A stretch of DNA of 64,000 bases from positions 20,913,931 through 20,977,930 of the forward strand of contig JAAALK010000286.1 of assembly GCA_019279435.1 (NCBI GenBank). The letters run 5' to 3'. This document shows, piece after piece, positions 23,701-33,903 of the stretch. A program made the position numbers and the translations under genes. Every line of letters begins with the position of its first letter. Position 1 is the first letter of the stretch. Under the pieces are notes generated by a model. The model had not been told where the DNA came from, searched no databases, and saw only the letters and a program-made list of their open reading frames with translations. Source of the DNA: Zizania palustris (lineage: Eukaryota > Streptophyta > Magnoliopsida > Poales > Poaceae).

Positions 23701-24970
23701 ATTCATTGATTTTCACAAAATCTTCCGAGACAAAGGAGTGTGTTGCTCCAGAGTCAAATAATATTACGGCTGTTACAGAATTTACAGTGAACGTACCGAG
23801 TACGACTTCAGGAGCCTCTTGAGTTTCCTCCGCGTTGATGTGGTTGACGCGGGCACGTATTGCCTGGTTGGGTGCCGCACCTTGGGGCTGCTTGGGGTGA
23901 GGACACTGGTGCGAATAGTGCCCTTCCTTGTGGCAGTTGAAGCAGACGACCGGCCTCCCTTGGCGATCCTTCAAGATCGGGGCCTTGGCGGCTGACGTCG
24001 GCTGAGCGGCCGGAGCGGGTGGAGCAAGGCGAGGATGCCCGGCGTTGGATCCACCGGCGGCGTGAGGTGGCCTGAAGGCGGGTGCTGGCGGTGGAGGGAC
24101 GAAGCGGGGCCTCTAAGAGTTCGCCTGCTGATGCTTGAAGGCGATCATCTTCCTCTTCTTGAGGTCCAACCTGTTTTGCTCAGTCTCTTGAATGAGCGCT
24201 TTATTGACTAGCCGTTGGAAGTCGGCGTAGTCGGTGGCGACGAGCTGGATGGACAGCTCATCCTTAAGTCCCCGGAGGAACTTGGACTGGTGGAGGGCGT
24301 CGGTGCGCACTTCTTCCGGTGCGTAGCGGGCGAGGCGGTTGAACTCATGGAGGTACTCCATGACGGTCCGGTTGCCTTGCTATAGGTCGCGGAACTCCTG
24401 CTGTTTCACTGCGATGACTCTGGCGAGGACGTGGGCGGCGCAGAAGGCGATGGTGAACTCCGCCCATGTCACCACGTGGTCCTCTGGCTGGGACTCACGG
24501 TAGTTGTCCCACCACTCAGCGGCGGGACCCTGGAGCTGAAGAGTGGCGAAGGCCACTCGCTCCCGATCGGTGCAGTGGAGGAGGTCAAGCTTCTTTCCGA
24601 TGGTGCGAAGCCAATCTTCGGCCTCCATCGGGTTGGTGGTGCTTGAGAAGATGGGCGGGCGCACGCGCAGAAACTCCGAGAGTTGGGGAGCGGGTGCGGG
24701 TGCTGGCGCGTGAGGGGCGACTTCCCCATTCTGCAGACGGTCCAACTGAGTCTGTTGGTGCTGCATCTGGGTGAGGAGGGCGGTGATCAGCTGGTTCTGA
24801 TTCGCCATCATCTCCGCCAAAGTAGGGTGGGCGGCGGATGGCGACCCAGACTGACGTGGGCCTGTTGCACCCCAGTTGGGTACAACACCCTCGCGTGCGT
24901 CGCGGCTTCCTCCTTCTCCGTTGTTGGAGCCGGTGTTCTGGTGGTCGGCCATTTTCTGAATATACGACAT
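20712..24970 (-). pseudogene. Tekay gag-pol, broken by stops, a frameshift and an integrase deletion
   Basis: Gag starts at ATG 24970; a CCHC knuckle (CFNCHKEGHYSHQC) lies near 23950-23900. The protease shows DSGATHSF near 23775. The reverse transcriptase carries CVDYRALN and the catalytic FIDD near 22830. RNase H and the integrase zinc finger (H...CDTC) follow, with the first core aspartate in GMDFITGLP. Lesions: in-frame TAG at 24380, 24113, 23179, 22744 and 22618, TAA at 23630, a one-base insertion near 23215, and a deletion of about 0.2 kb at about 21404 that removes the second aspartate and glutamate of the integrase core, both of which survive in unit 1. The chromodomain-like tail ends at 20712. 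It cannot make a working polyprotein. Confidence 0.88.
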
Positions 24971-25152
24971 TATAAGGCAAAAAGACGATGTAACAATAAT
25001 ACAATCAGAAATACCTCATAAGGCTCATACATACGTAGAAAGTGGTAAGAATTGTTCGTTACAATCAAGCTTTTATTCTACCCACAACACACCCGTTGTG
25101 GATAGCACCACATACAAAATTTTCTTTTATTTAAGATGGCGACTCCTAACGC

Positions 25153-25932
25153 CTAATTACCACCGGAGGCGGTCTCCGTGCTCTCGGAACCACAAGTACG
25201 CGGCTCTAGAGGGATGGTGGGTTCGAGAAAGTTCTCGATGATGGGGTCGGAGACGAGGCCGAGGCGTGGTGCAGGGGCGATGGTGGAGGGTCTAGCGGGG
25301 GAGGGGTGTGGCGGGATCCTCTTGGGGCGAGGGAGGGGCTCGCGGATGGGCTTCTTCTTCCTTGGAAGGAGAGGGACCATCTCCGCGATGTCCTTCTGCA
25401 GCGGCATAATCTTGTGCTGCAGCTCGCCGTTCTGTTGGATCAAGTTCTTCGTCTCCTCACAAAGAAACTCAACCGCCTCATGGTGCTCATCGGCGTCGAG
25501 CACCGCCTCGGTATGGAGGTCATCCATAGCCTGCAGAAGACGCGACTGCCGGGCCATGACCGGATCACGCACGGAGTGAACTCCGAGGTAGATGCTACGG
25601 TGGGCGCCGGGAGTACGCTTCGGCACAAGCCGGAAGGACGAGTTCTGAAGACGGTCATCGTAGATCATCCTCAGCTCCATGAGGGCCTGGAGGGCGACTC
25701 GTTGGCACGCGACGTCGAAAGTCGGGCACCCAAGTGCGGTGGTGTAGGGTGGCAGGTGCTCTCCGGAGCTGTGGACGGTGAGGGAGACGTCACAAGGTCC
25801 GGCGAACTCGTCGGGGTACACTCCTTGGAATTTGGGCTCGAAGAGGAACCCGAGGAATGTGAGCATCATATGGAGCTCCCTGACGAAGCCCTCGTAATGG
25901 CGGCAGAAGCTGTGCACTTGGTATACTGGCAT
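25153..25932 (-). CDS. Uncharacterised 259-residue leader ORF upstream of Tekay gag
   Basis: Intact ATG-to-TAG frame between the primer-binding site and gag, same strand as gag-pol. The protein begins MPVYQVHSFCRHYEG and has a folded-looking N-terminal half, a helical acidic segment (near residues 140-185) and a Pro/Arg-rich, probably disordered tail. I do not recognise a domain. It is free of stops although the gag-pol next to it has at least six, which suggests recent function or chance. On the minus strand a pyrimidine-rich tract ending TTTTGTAG lies directly before the ATG and looks like a 3' splice site, so it may be expressed from a spliced RNA. Extra ORFs 5' of gag are known in some plant Gypsy lineages; for Tekay I cannot confirm this. 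Confidence 0.6.
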   Translation of the reverse strand: MPVYQVHSFCRHYEGFVRELHMMLTFLGFLFEPKFQGVYPDEFAGPCDVSLTVHSSGEHLPPYTTALGCPTFDVACQRVALQALMELRMIYDDRLQNSSFRLVPKRTPGAHRSIYLGVHSVRDPVMARQSRLLQAMDDLHTEAVLDADEHHEAVEFLCEETKNLIQQNGELQHKIMPLQKDIAEMVPLLPRKKKPIREPLPRPKRIPPHPSPARPSTIAPAPRLGLVSDPIIENFLEPTIPLEPRTCGSESTETASGGN

Positions 25933-26055
25933 CTACAAAACAGCAAGTTGAATAAAAGTGAGGGGAGAAACAATGTTTATAAAATAGGTTTTCGAGAAAT
26001 AATTTCCTGCGGCTAATGGCTAGGCGGGTCTGTTTGGCTTCCTACAGTCAAGTCG

Positions 26056-26067
26056 GCTCTGATACCA
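26056..26067 (-). promoter_or_regulatory. Primer-binding site of the Tekay element
   Basis: Minus-strand TGGTATCAGAGC three bases after the 5' LTR end. It is the same initiator tRNA-Met site as in the Sirevirus copies. Confidence 0.88.
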
Positions 26068-26070
26068 TCT

Positions 26071-29000
26071 TGTGGCGCCCCGATTTACCAAAATCGAGAC
26101 ATTATTGAATTTCCATAGAAAAAACAATAATACAAGAGGTTCATCATGCGACAATCGTACATACGACAGTATTCATGGTGCACAGACCATGTTTATTACA
26201 TCAGAATTTAATAAAAATGATAAAAATAATTTAAAAAGCATGACGAACGCCTTCTTCAGGATCTTTCTTCTTGACTGGGTCGCTACTCCAGACCGTCTTC
26301 ATAGTAAGCATCCTCTGTGGGGTCCAACGGGTATGAGTACAAAAAGTACTCAACAAGCCACCGCAAATGCAAGTAATAATGCAGGATAATAAACAAGGAC
26401 GGGTAATGGCTAACATTGCGGAAAAGTACATTTTCAGTTATTGCATTTAGTGTGGTCAAATTTAATCATGCGGAAAAGTAAACATGAGCATCAACAACAT
26501 CATCTAACTCGAGGAGTACGTTTTACCTCCTCGCACAATAGTCCTTACATGTCAAACCATCATGCACATACATATTCAAAGTAATCTAACTGTGGGATGT
26601 CACGCAACCCGCCCTTGACCGTGGGCTCGACTTTTTGAAAAGATTTAAGACTCTGATCAGAGATGTACTACTGTACCCACAAGGCACGCACTCATCCCAA
26701 ACGAGATGACCCATACCACGGGAACTCGTGCCAAAACCTCGGCATGAAATGCTCCAAGCGATAACCACCCGCTCTAGGTTTCGCCGGCGCGCCAGGCCGC
26801 ATCCCGGCTAACGTCGCACCCCCTTTTGCGCCACATTGGTACAAGCCACCCGCAGGTGCTGCATGACCCATCTCCAAATGGTGGCCTCGGTTTGGAACAC
26901 TCCATACCTTAGTTAGGACTTACCCATTAGACTTGTGGTTAGTACGGAAGTGTATTGCAATGGATCCCTCAGACCGGTCCTTATAGTGCCCCGGGTGCTA
27001 CCGACCAATGCCCTAGCTTGCACCCGGAACCCACCATGCATACACTCACAACCATAACTCATCACCGACATAATTCCAAGGATAAGAAACAATGGGGATC
27101 ATATAGTAGAACCATTTTGCTACGACTCGTTTTTATCCTATAGCGATCGTGTCAATACATTGGACACTAGCTAATAACATTAATCATAAGGTGACAAGGA
27201 GGTTAGGCGAGATAGCATGGCTTGGGTTGCACATCAAGGTCGGGGGATCCCAAATAAATATATTGTAAGGGTTTCATTTGACTAATGCACATATTTCCTA
27301 TGTGTTTTAGCGATAGTTTAATAACGCATGGGTTCAATATGCTCAAAAGATTGGTTTGGTGACTTGCCTTGTTCAGCGAAGGGTGAGGGAGGAACTTCCG
27401 GGAAATATTCCGGCTCCTCGACGGCGTCGTAGTCTTTCCAATATAAATAAAGTAAAATAAAATAAACACAACATCCAATCAAACAATATAAAATTACATA
27501 ATGAGCACATAGGTTAAAGTTGGTTTGATTAAAAATAAATTAAGTTGTTAAGGTTCTGAAATTCATTTTATAAATAATTCTAAAAGAAATTAAAATGAAG
27601 TGTTGTCCTTTGAAAGAGGGTTTTAAAAGTGATTATTCTAAGTTCTCTAATGAATTTAAAAGGAAAGGTCCATAGAAAACTTAGTGGTTTTCAGTATATG
27701 AACATAAAGGAATTAAATATGAATTTTACTGAAATTTAATTAATTGAATTTTAAATTTTTATCCTAAGGGTATTTGAATACCTATTTGAATAAACATGAA
27801 AAAGTCTAAAGTAACATATTGTTTTTATTGAACTAATGGGTAGAGAATAATATTATGAATTTTCTGAAATTGGAATGGCAATTTTTAGAGTTCAAATGCG
27901 CCAGATATGAATTTTTGAAGTTTAAAAGCATTTCTGGAATTTATTTCTAAATTTTAAACGCCTCGGGTCCACGGTGAGCCAGGCCCACGGTGAACCCGCG
28001 CACTGTGCGCGTGCGCCGGATCGATCTGGACCGTTGGATCCAGATCCAACGCGCGCGGGCGAGGCGGGGCGCTTAAGTGATAATGGACTGCCAGGATTAA
28101 AACGCGTGAAAGGGTACCACGTGGACGCACGAGATCGAACGCGGGTTTTAAATGGAAATGAACGCGCGAGATTAAAACGTACCGCTTTGACCAGATCCGA
28201 CGGTGCGGATTAGATCGCGCACGTGGAACAACTAGCGCCGCTCGATCGTGATCGTGCGGTCGGGATTGAATCCGACACGGCACGGGTACTCGACCTGTGC
28301 CGGTCATCTTCTCCGACGACAGCGAGCGGGCCAAGGGCCACGGCGAGCGACGTCGGTCAGGTCTAAGACCTAAAACGGAAAGAGGGTGCTACGGGGATCA
28401 CGAGGGTACGGTTGCGGTGACGAACGGTCGACGGAGCGAGGCCGGCGACGAGCGGAGGCGGCGAAGACGTTCGGGTCCTCGGCGGCGACGGCGATCCAGC
28501 GGGTTTTAGCATCGAAGGAGAGGTGGCCGAGGTCGGGATCGTCCTTGTGGTCATGATGGTGGCGGGGGCGTGGACGGAGGCGGTCCGAGGTGACGGCGAG
28601 CGGTGGCCGGAGTGGGAGCGGCGGTGGTGCGCTAAAAAGGGTGCTACGGGCACTCTGTTCGTTCTCGCAGCAATCGGGCGTAGGGGTACAACGCGGACGG
28701 CCAGGGGGTTTAAATAGGGCCATCAGCGGGGGCAGAGGGGGCGCAATTGACAGTGGCCAGGGATAAACGCGTTTAAACACTGGCGAGCTTGGGTTGAATT
28801 CGGTTCATCGAACCTGGACGCGAATCGGCCGAGTTTAATTGGGGGAAACGGTCGTCGTGGACCGGGGGTGGTAATGGCGGGCTCAATTTGAGGGGAGGGG
28901 GTCCGGGGCAGGGGATCCGAGGCGAGTAATGGTGTCGGCCGGCGAGGGGGGGGGGGCGATTTGGGGGCGGATCTCGCGGAGATGATGGATCCGATAGGTG

Positions 29001-29455
29001 GGGGCCACATGCCAGCGGGTGCGAGCGCGTGAGGGAGGTGGCTGATGGGTGGGGTCGGGCTCGGGCGTGAGAGGGGACGGTTGGCGCCGATAGGTGGGAC
29101 CAGGGTGTCGGTCCGAGCGCGCGGGATGGAGTGGGTTGGGCCGATCGAGAGAGAGAGAAAGCGAGGGGAGAGCCCCGTTACTGTTTAAAGTGTTTTCTGT
29201 TTAAAAATAATTGCAGAAATTGGTTTAAAATAATAAGGCTATTTCCAAGGTGGATAAAAATTTATAAAAATTCTCAAAAATATATTTTGGTCTTGGGAGT
29301 TTATACAAAAATTTTCAGCTCCTGGTTTGGTCATTAACTCTATGTTGTAGTTCAAAATGGTATAGAAGGGTATTTAAAAGTATTTTCAAAATAATAAAAT
29401 CCAGGAAATTGAATTAAATGATATTTTTATTTCTTTGAAAATTTGGGGTGTTACA
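26071..29455 (-). repeat. Tekay 5' LTR (3385 bp), no genes
   Basis: Bounded by TGTAACACCCC (minus strand, from 29455) and GGGGCGCCACA (26071). The right part from 29055 matches the 3' LTR fragments at 8819 and 20211. It has an AT-rich segment (27440-27950) and a GC-rich segment (27960-29160); several long frames in the latter are compositional and have no family resemblance. Confidence 0.88.
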
Positions 29456-29479
29456 AGTGGTGTGGCTAGTTCTCGCCAT
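29456..29479 (-). pseudogene. Start of a Tat antisense gene, interrupted by Tekay after eight codons
   Basis: Minus-strand ATG at 29479 begins MARTSHTT, like MAKTKGS at 60133 and MVKTKGS at 46499, and is preceded by the same kind of TATA box and spacing. Tekay LTR sequence starts after codon eight. The identification rests on a short stretch plus position relative to the LTR. Confidence 0.65.
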
Positions 29480-29570
29480 CCGCACAGATGCTCAAGAGAT
29501 TGAAAGATTGGGGAAAGTGAGTCGCGAGTGCTGGAAGCGGTAAAAAATCTCGGGTAATCCTTGTCCTTCC

Positions 29571-29577
29571 TTTTATA
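29571..29577 (-). promoter_or_regulatory. Predicted TATA box of the interrupted antisense gene
   Basis: Minus-strand TATAAAA about 95 bp upstream of the ATG at 29479 and outside the LTR, matching the placement of TATA boxes at 46350 and 60021. Confidence 0.5.
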
Positions 29578-29966
29578 ATCATTCGTCGATCACTACTCTT
29601 CGATTGCGTTCACTCTGCAGGTTCGGCTTCTGTTACTGACTAGTGGGTCCAGTACTTGGAACGGTGAGCAACCGCTGTAAAAACTGACCGTTACCTTTTA
29701 CAGTGTAACAGTTACTTACGCCGTAACGGCTATAATCAGACGGTTCTTCACGACGTTTGCTCTCTGAAGCGGTTCTCCTTCCTACAACGCGTTCCCATCG
29801 CGTAAAGAGCCCGGAGGAGGGGTCCGAACGATGTAGATCTAAAAGTCCTCTGCAAAACCGTAATACGTCCAAATTCCCTCTAAGTCTCAGAATGTGAAAT
29901 ATTCCTTCCGTATACTGCCTTCTTTCTAAACAGGTTAACTACAGAGAGGCATATCCGAGGGGCTAC

Positions 29967-30463
29967 TGTTGGGGGAAATTACCTCATTTTCAGGACATAG
30001 AGATTAATGATTCGAAGGCTCCCAAGAGCTCCGAAGCTGGTGGGCGTTTGTTCAGAGGCAGAAGCGTCAGGCCGAAGGGTGCACCTATGCGAAGCCCTGA
30101 TGAACCCTCCGAACGACAGTTAAAGGCTCCGAAGCTGAGCGACAATATTGATAAGATGTTTGGCTTATCCATCTACCTTGTAATTCTTTATCTTTTATAA
30201 CCTTGCTCTCGGTGCCAAATAGTTTCCACTATGTCGGTTGTAATATGATGGTAGTTAGGTCTTTTCCCTATACATTTTTACCTATAAATACCCCCCTCTA
30301 CACCCTGTAAAGAAGAAAGGAAAACAAGCTGTTCGACACATAATATTCGAACTACTCAAGCTATTATCCACCTCGGAGGCTTGAGACAGTCCTAAAACAC
30401 AAACTCTCTGTTTGTTCGTTCTTGATCTCGGAGAACCTGTTGGTGTAAACTTTTACGCCAACA
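29967..30463 (+). repeat. Tat-family LTR, plus orientation (497 bp)
   Basis: Runs from TGTTGGGGGAA to TTTTACGCCAACA and follows a polypurine tract, as the LTRs at 45526, 56708 and 59197 do on the other strand. The last 26 bases can fold into the same hairpin. It contains an internal TATA-like CCTATAAATAC near 30280. Confidence 0.82.
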
Positions 30464-30612
30464 GGTTTTTTTAAAGAATACTCATAAGGCATATTTATTA
30501 TTAGTGATTCACTTATAGATTTTTCCTTACAAAGATTTTGATATAAATTGAAATAAGAAATCACAAGCAAATATATGTTGTATCATTTTATTTTTATTAT
30601 TCATACAGGGTT
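30464..30612. other. AT-rich spacer, nothing recognised
   Basis: About 150 bp between a Tat LTR and a Gypsy-like LTR. No repeat or coding signal seen. Confidence 0.5.
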
Positions 30613-31952
30613 TGTTGAAACCAATATTTGATAAAGCCCAAGCCCACTAAAGATGCCACACGGTCAATAGAAGTCAAAAAAGTCAGGTCAAGGAAAGTCA
30701 AAGAAGTTTGTCCATGCTGTTACAAGATGATCGGACGTAGAAGAGTCGATAGAGATAAGGCACAAAAAAGAAGAAGATTATCTAGAATCGGTTAAGATAG
30801 AGTGCTTTGACGAAAAGTCTCTGGACTATAAATATGTACCCCTAGTTAGCTTTGAACAACACATCTCTGTCAATCAACTACTTGGCGCATTGCCACCCTT
30901 GGCTTCCAAGGTTTATCAGGCATGGTTCTGTGCTCAGACCTGGGTTGCATTATTTCGATCTCAGGTGAAGAGGTGAGTCCCGCCACCCTCGATGTCCATA
31001 CCAATTAGATCAGTATCCTCACGCATATATTAAATTGATCTCTTAAGGTGAACATTGAAGCAGTACGGTCGTCGATTGTTCTCGGTGTATTAGCTAGGTC
31101 TAAGGGTACATCAGTTCAGTTTGATCTCTTAGATTGATGTGATCTAGGTGTGATAGTTTGAGATTTCATCGGTTAGGTCCGATATCTCTTGCTATTGCAT
31201 CTCTTTAATATTGTATACCGTTCATCTAAATATAGCATGCACGATACTTTGACATATTATTAAGATCATCATGACTAGCTAATGTCTTGGTTAGGTCCGA
31301 TCTAGTTATTGTGCTGATTTTCATGATATAGACATGTTATCTAGCACATTTTATTTATTTTTATGGGAGTACAAGCCGACGGGTTATCTTTCATTGCACG
31401 CTACATCTTATAATTCGTCGTAAAAGCACTCATCGTCCTATGCGGTTAACTGCTCATCTTATCGGCCGATGGCACGCTCGCCCGATTGCATCATCCCAGG
31501 TTATCGGCCTTATGGACGATCGACATGATATTCCACGAATATCATGTTCTCGTCACGGTCATCGGCTTGATAGCTGATAGGCCATGCTACTAATGTCATT
31601 TTATGTTCCCTTACCAGTTGCAGGGTCAAACTGATTAGCACGCCTTGAACCCTTTTTATAAGAACGTAGGACATGCACTCGAGTGAAGCAGATCTCCTAG
31701 GCCATGTGGGTGTCAAAGTGTGACCAAAAAATGCACCAACACACTTTTTGCCATGCTCGGTGGGACCATGTCCAACAACCCAGCCATGGCGATGGAGATC
31801 AATGACCACAACATCATCCTGATCAACATGGAAATCCTGACTGAAGAACAAATACTAGAGGTGCAACGACACGTGGAGGAGTTCTAGAAGTCATGTCTAT
31901 AGGCTTACGACATGAATTGAACGGGCTCCATATAGAAGAGTCTTTTGCCAAG
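30613..31952 (+). mobile_element. 5' end of another Gypsy-like element (LTR about 1.1 kb, leader and gag start)
   Basis: The putative LTR runs from TGTTGAAACC (30613) to about 31741-31743 (CCAACA or CAACACA). It has a TATA-like CTATAAATATG near 30827. It is followed by a stretch resembling the primer-binding region of rice-type Gypsy elements (GCTCGGTGGGACC) and a short gag-like frame. It is cut at 31953 by a Sirevirus LTR. There is no second LTR in the window, so the limits are tentative. Confidence 0.5.
31768..31887 (+). pseudogene. Short gag-like N-terminal frame (39 codons)
   Basis: Starts MSNNPAMAMEINDHN directly after the putative primer-binding site and ends at a TAG. Position and composition suggest the start of a truncated gag; there is too little sequence for a family call. 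Confidence 0.4.
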
Positions 31953-32267
31953 TGAGGAGCCATGCTGAAGAGTATGGGCCTCATGGCTCCAGATGTGATG
32001 AGTGATTGTCAACGGAAGTCAAAGAGGACACGGGCAGCGAGCGACTATCAGGCAGAGGGGCCGCGAAGTCGAGCTGGCCCAATCCGGGTACATGGGCTAG
32101 GAGCAGCAGAGGATCCACTGAGCTGTTGACCAGGATTGACTCAGGTACACGGGCGGTGAGCGATTGCTAGGCTAAGAGAGCTGCGGAATCGGGCCGGCCT
32201 AATCCGGGTACTTGGTGCAAAGATGGTGGACGCTTTGTTAGTTTCGGTGCAAAACTGACAACCGCTG
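31953..32267 (+). repeat. Sirevirus LTR 5' fragment, plus orientation
   Basis: Begins with the LTR terminus TGAGGAGCCATGCTGAAGAG and follows the LTR through the two U3 repeats up to about the AACCGCTG motif, then stops. It matches 42854-43210 with numerous substitutions, so it is older than the neighbouring copies. Confidence 0.8.
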
Positions 32268-32938
32268 TGTTGACACGGAAACGTGCCCCCGCACTTGGGT
32301 CAGTCCGGCGATCCAAAAGTGCATGAATACTTAGGGACAGGCCTAAGCGTGACGTAGCATCGACACCGCATTCCGACTACCCTTAATAGGAGTCGCCAGG
32401 CAACCAGATTACACAAAATATCCAATTAGCCGAAAGAAATAAGTTAAACAGATTAAAATCAGCAAACCAGTCGGAGTCCTCCTGGTTCGAAGTTTGATGC
32501 GAAGGGTGCGCCGAAGGGTATCTTCGGCGTTTGGTGTGCAGTGCTCCGCCGAAGGGTGCTTCGGCGTTCGACTGATCCGGCCGAAGGTAGACTCCGAACG
32601 GATCTGAACATGGTGATCACCTCCGAACAGTGGGGTTCGGCGTGCGATCTCCGATGTAGCGAATTACAGAGTAGTGACGCGAAGGCCACACACGGGTGCA
32701 ACTTCGTCCGGTGCGGAGTGTAGTCATGGCGAAGCCTGTCATGATGAAGTATGCTGGCGAAGCCTGTTGTCGAAGCCTGCGATCCTGTTGAAGGGTGTCC
32801 TGGGGACCTCTGGAACCGATCTCTCAGCTCCGAACACCTTCGGCGAGGGGGCTCCGAACGTGCGAACCTGCAACAGAGATGATGCGAAGTACCAATTCGG
32901 CCTTAGGACCGAATTTTGCGAGGTGTTGCACGGGTGGC
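32268..32938. other. Unassigned sequence between Sirevirus LTR fragments
   Basis: Begins TGTTGACACGG, which looks like an LTR or insertion terminus, and becomes rich in CCGAAG, CTCCGAAC and TTCGGCG motifs from 32460. It contains CCTTAGGACCGAA, similar to the terminus of the adjacent LTR. No coding family recognised. Confidence 0.4.
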
Positions 32939-33903
32939 TGTAGGACCGAAACATGCGACCGTAGGGGGGTGAATGGGCGCCTTAAAAATTCTTGCGAATC
33001 AATGGCCTTTTCCCAACACCCAACGCACCTCGAGTAACAACCAGTTGAAGCTAATAGATCAAACCCAAGAAAATAATCTAGCCTAAAAACAACTGATGTC
33101 CTAAGCAAGAGGACACCAACACAATGTTCGAAGGCAGATTAGCAGAGCATTTAAAACATTGTCATTTCAAGCTTCATGAAAGTAAATCATCACAGGCATT
33201 TAACTTGAGTGCACGTAAAAAGAGATGAAAGTTTACTGTTCAAAATTTGTCTCCTGTTCGATACTTGACGAAGCCTGTTCGAAGTCCTTGTGTGAAGGTT
33301 GAGAGTGTGGACATCGAAGTCTGATCAAAAACTGACCGAAGCCTGACCGAAGTCTACAAGTCAAAAAAATAATTTGAAGTCTCCACGCGAGCTTCGTCAA
33401 GGGACCGAAGCTACAGTGAACTAGTTTTGTTGTAGAAGTAGTCTTCGCAGCAAACGTGCTGCAACTTGAAGAGAGTTCCCACGAAGCCTACTTCGATAGC
33501 TTTGAAGCCTGTCCGTTCAACTTGTGGCCTTCGAAGTGAAGACAGCCGAAACACAGCATGCAAATGAAAAGACTTCGAAGCCAGTAAAAACCTGTGCTGA
33601 GGGACCCACGCAAAAGACTGTCGATAGGCAAAAGAAAAACACTTCGGATACTGTGAAGCAACCTTCGCTGCGTAGCTTCGCATTCCGAATCGAAGCATAC
33701 TTCGCACAGAAGAATAACACAGCACTTTGCCGAGGCTAGAGCAAACCACGTGCATCTCGAACAATCTGGCGAAGATTAGAGAAGCTTGTGTAGCGAGCTA
33801 CGTTTACTACCGAGCACCTAGACTTGCCACTGTGGACAGCTAGAAGTCGGCCTGGCTAGCCTACGCAGCAGGCTGTTGTGCTGCACGCAACCTAGGGATT
33901 GGG
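32939..33903 (-). repeat. Sirevirus LTR fragment, minus orientation
   Basis: Starts with TGTAGGACCGAAACATGCG, the 3' LTR terminus read on the plus strand, and follows the LTR with gaps to CCTAGGGATTGGG. There it meets the plus-oriented LTR at 33904. I judge it roughly 80% similar to the reverse complement of 34455-35909 by eye. Confidence 0.8.

Larger units (their letters stand above)
20211..29455 (-). mobile_element. Tekay/Del-type chromodomain Gypsy retrotransposon (3' LTR interrupted)
   Basis: Minus-strand element: 5' LTR 26071-29455, primer-binding site 26056-26067, a leader ORF (25932-25153), gag-pol (24970-20712), polypurine tract and 457 bp of the 3' LTR before the Sirevirus. Order PR-RT-RNase H-INT makes it Gypsy. 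The chromodomain-like integrase tail and the 3.4 kb LTR suggest Tekay/Del. It is inserted into the antisense gene of a Tat element at 29456. Confidence 0.88.
29456..30463 (+). mobile_element. 3' end of a plus-oriented Tat-lineage Gypsy element
   Basis: Carries the first codons and promoter region of the antisense gene (minus strand), then the polypurine tract CGAGGGGCTAC and a 497 bp LTR. The rest of the element lies beyond the Tekay insertion, to the left and outside what can be traced. It is a third, diverged member of the family seen at 45526 and 59197, in the opposite orientation. Confidence 0.8.

Noticed and set aside
24466..26016. Long plus-strand frames opposite Tekay gag and the leader ORF
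   Set aside because: Antisense shadows in GC-rich coding sequence; no splice or promoter signals, unlike the Tat antisense gene.
27954..29010. Several open frames of 60-136 codons on both strands
   Set aside because: They lie in the GC-rich part of the Tekay LTR, overlap on both strands, lack any family signature and are compositional.
30364..30570. 68-codon minus-strand frame
   Set aside because: It crosses the Tat LTR end into AT-rich spacer; chance frame.
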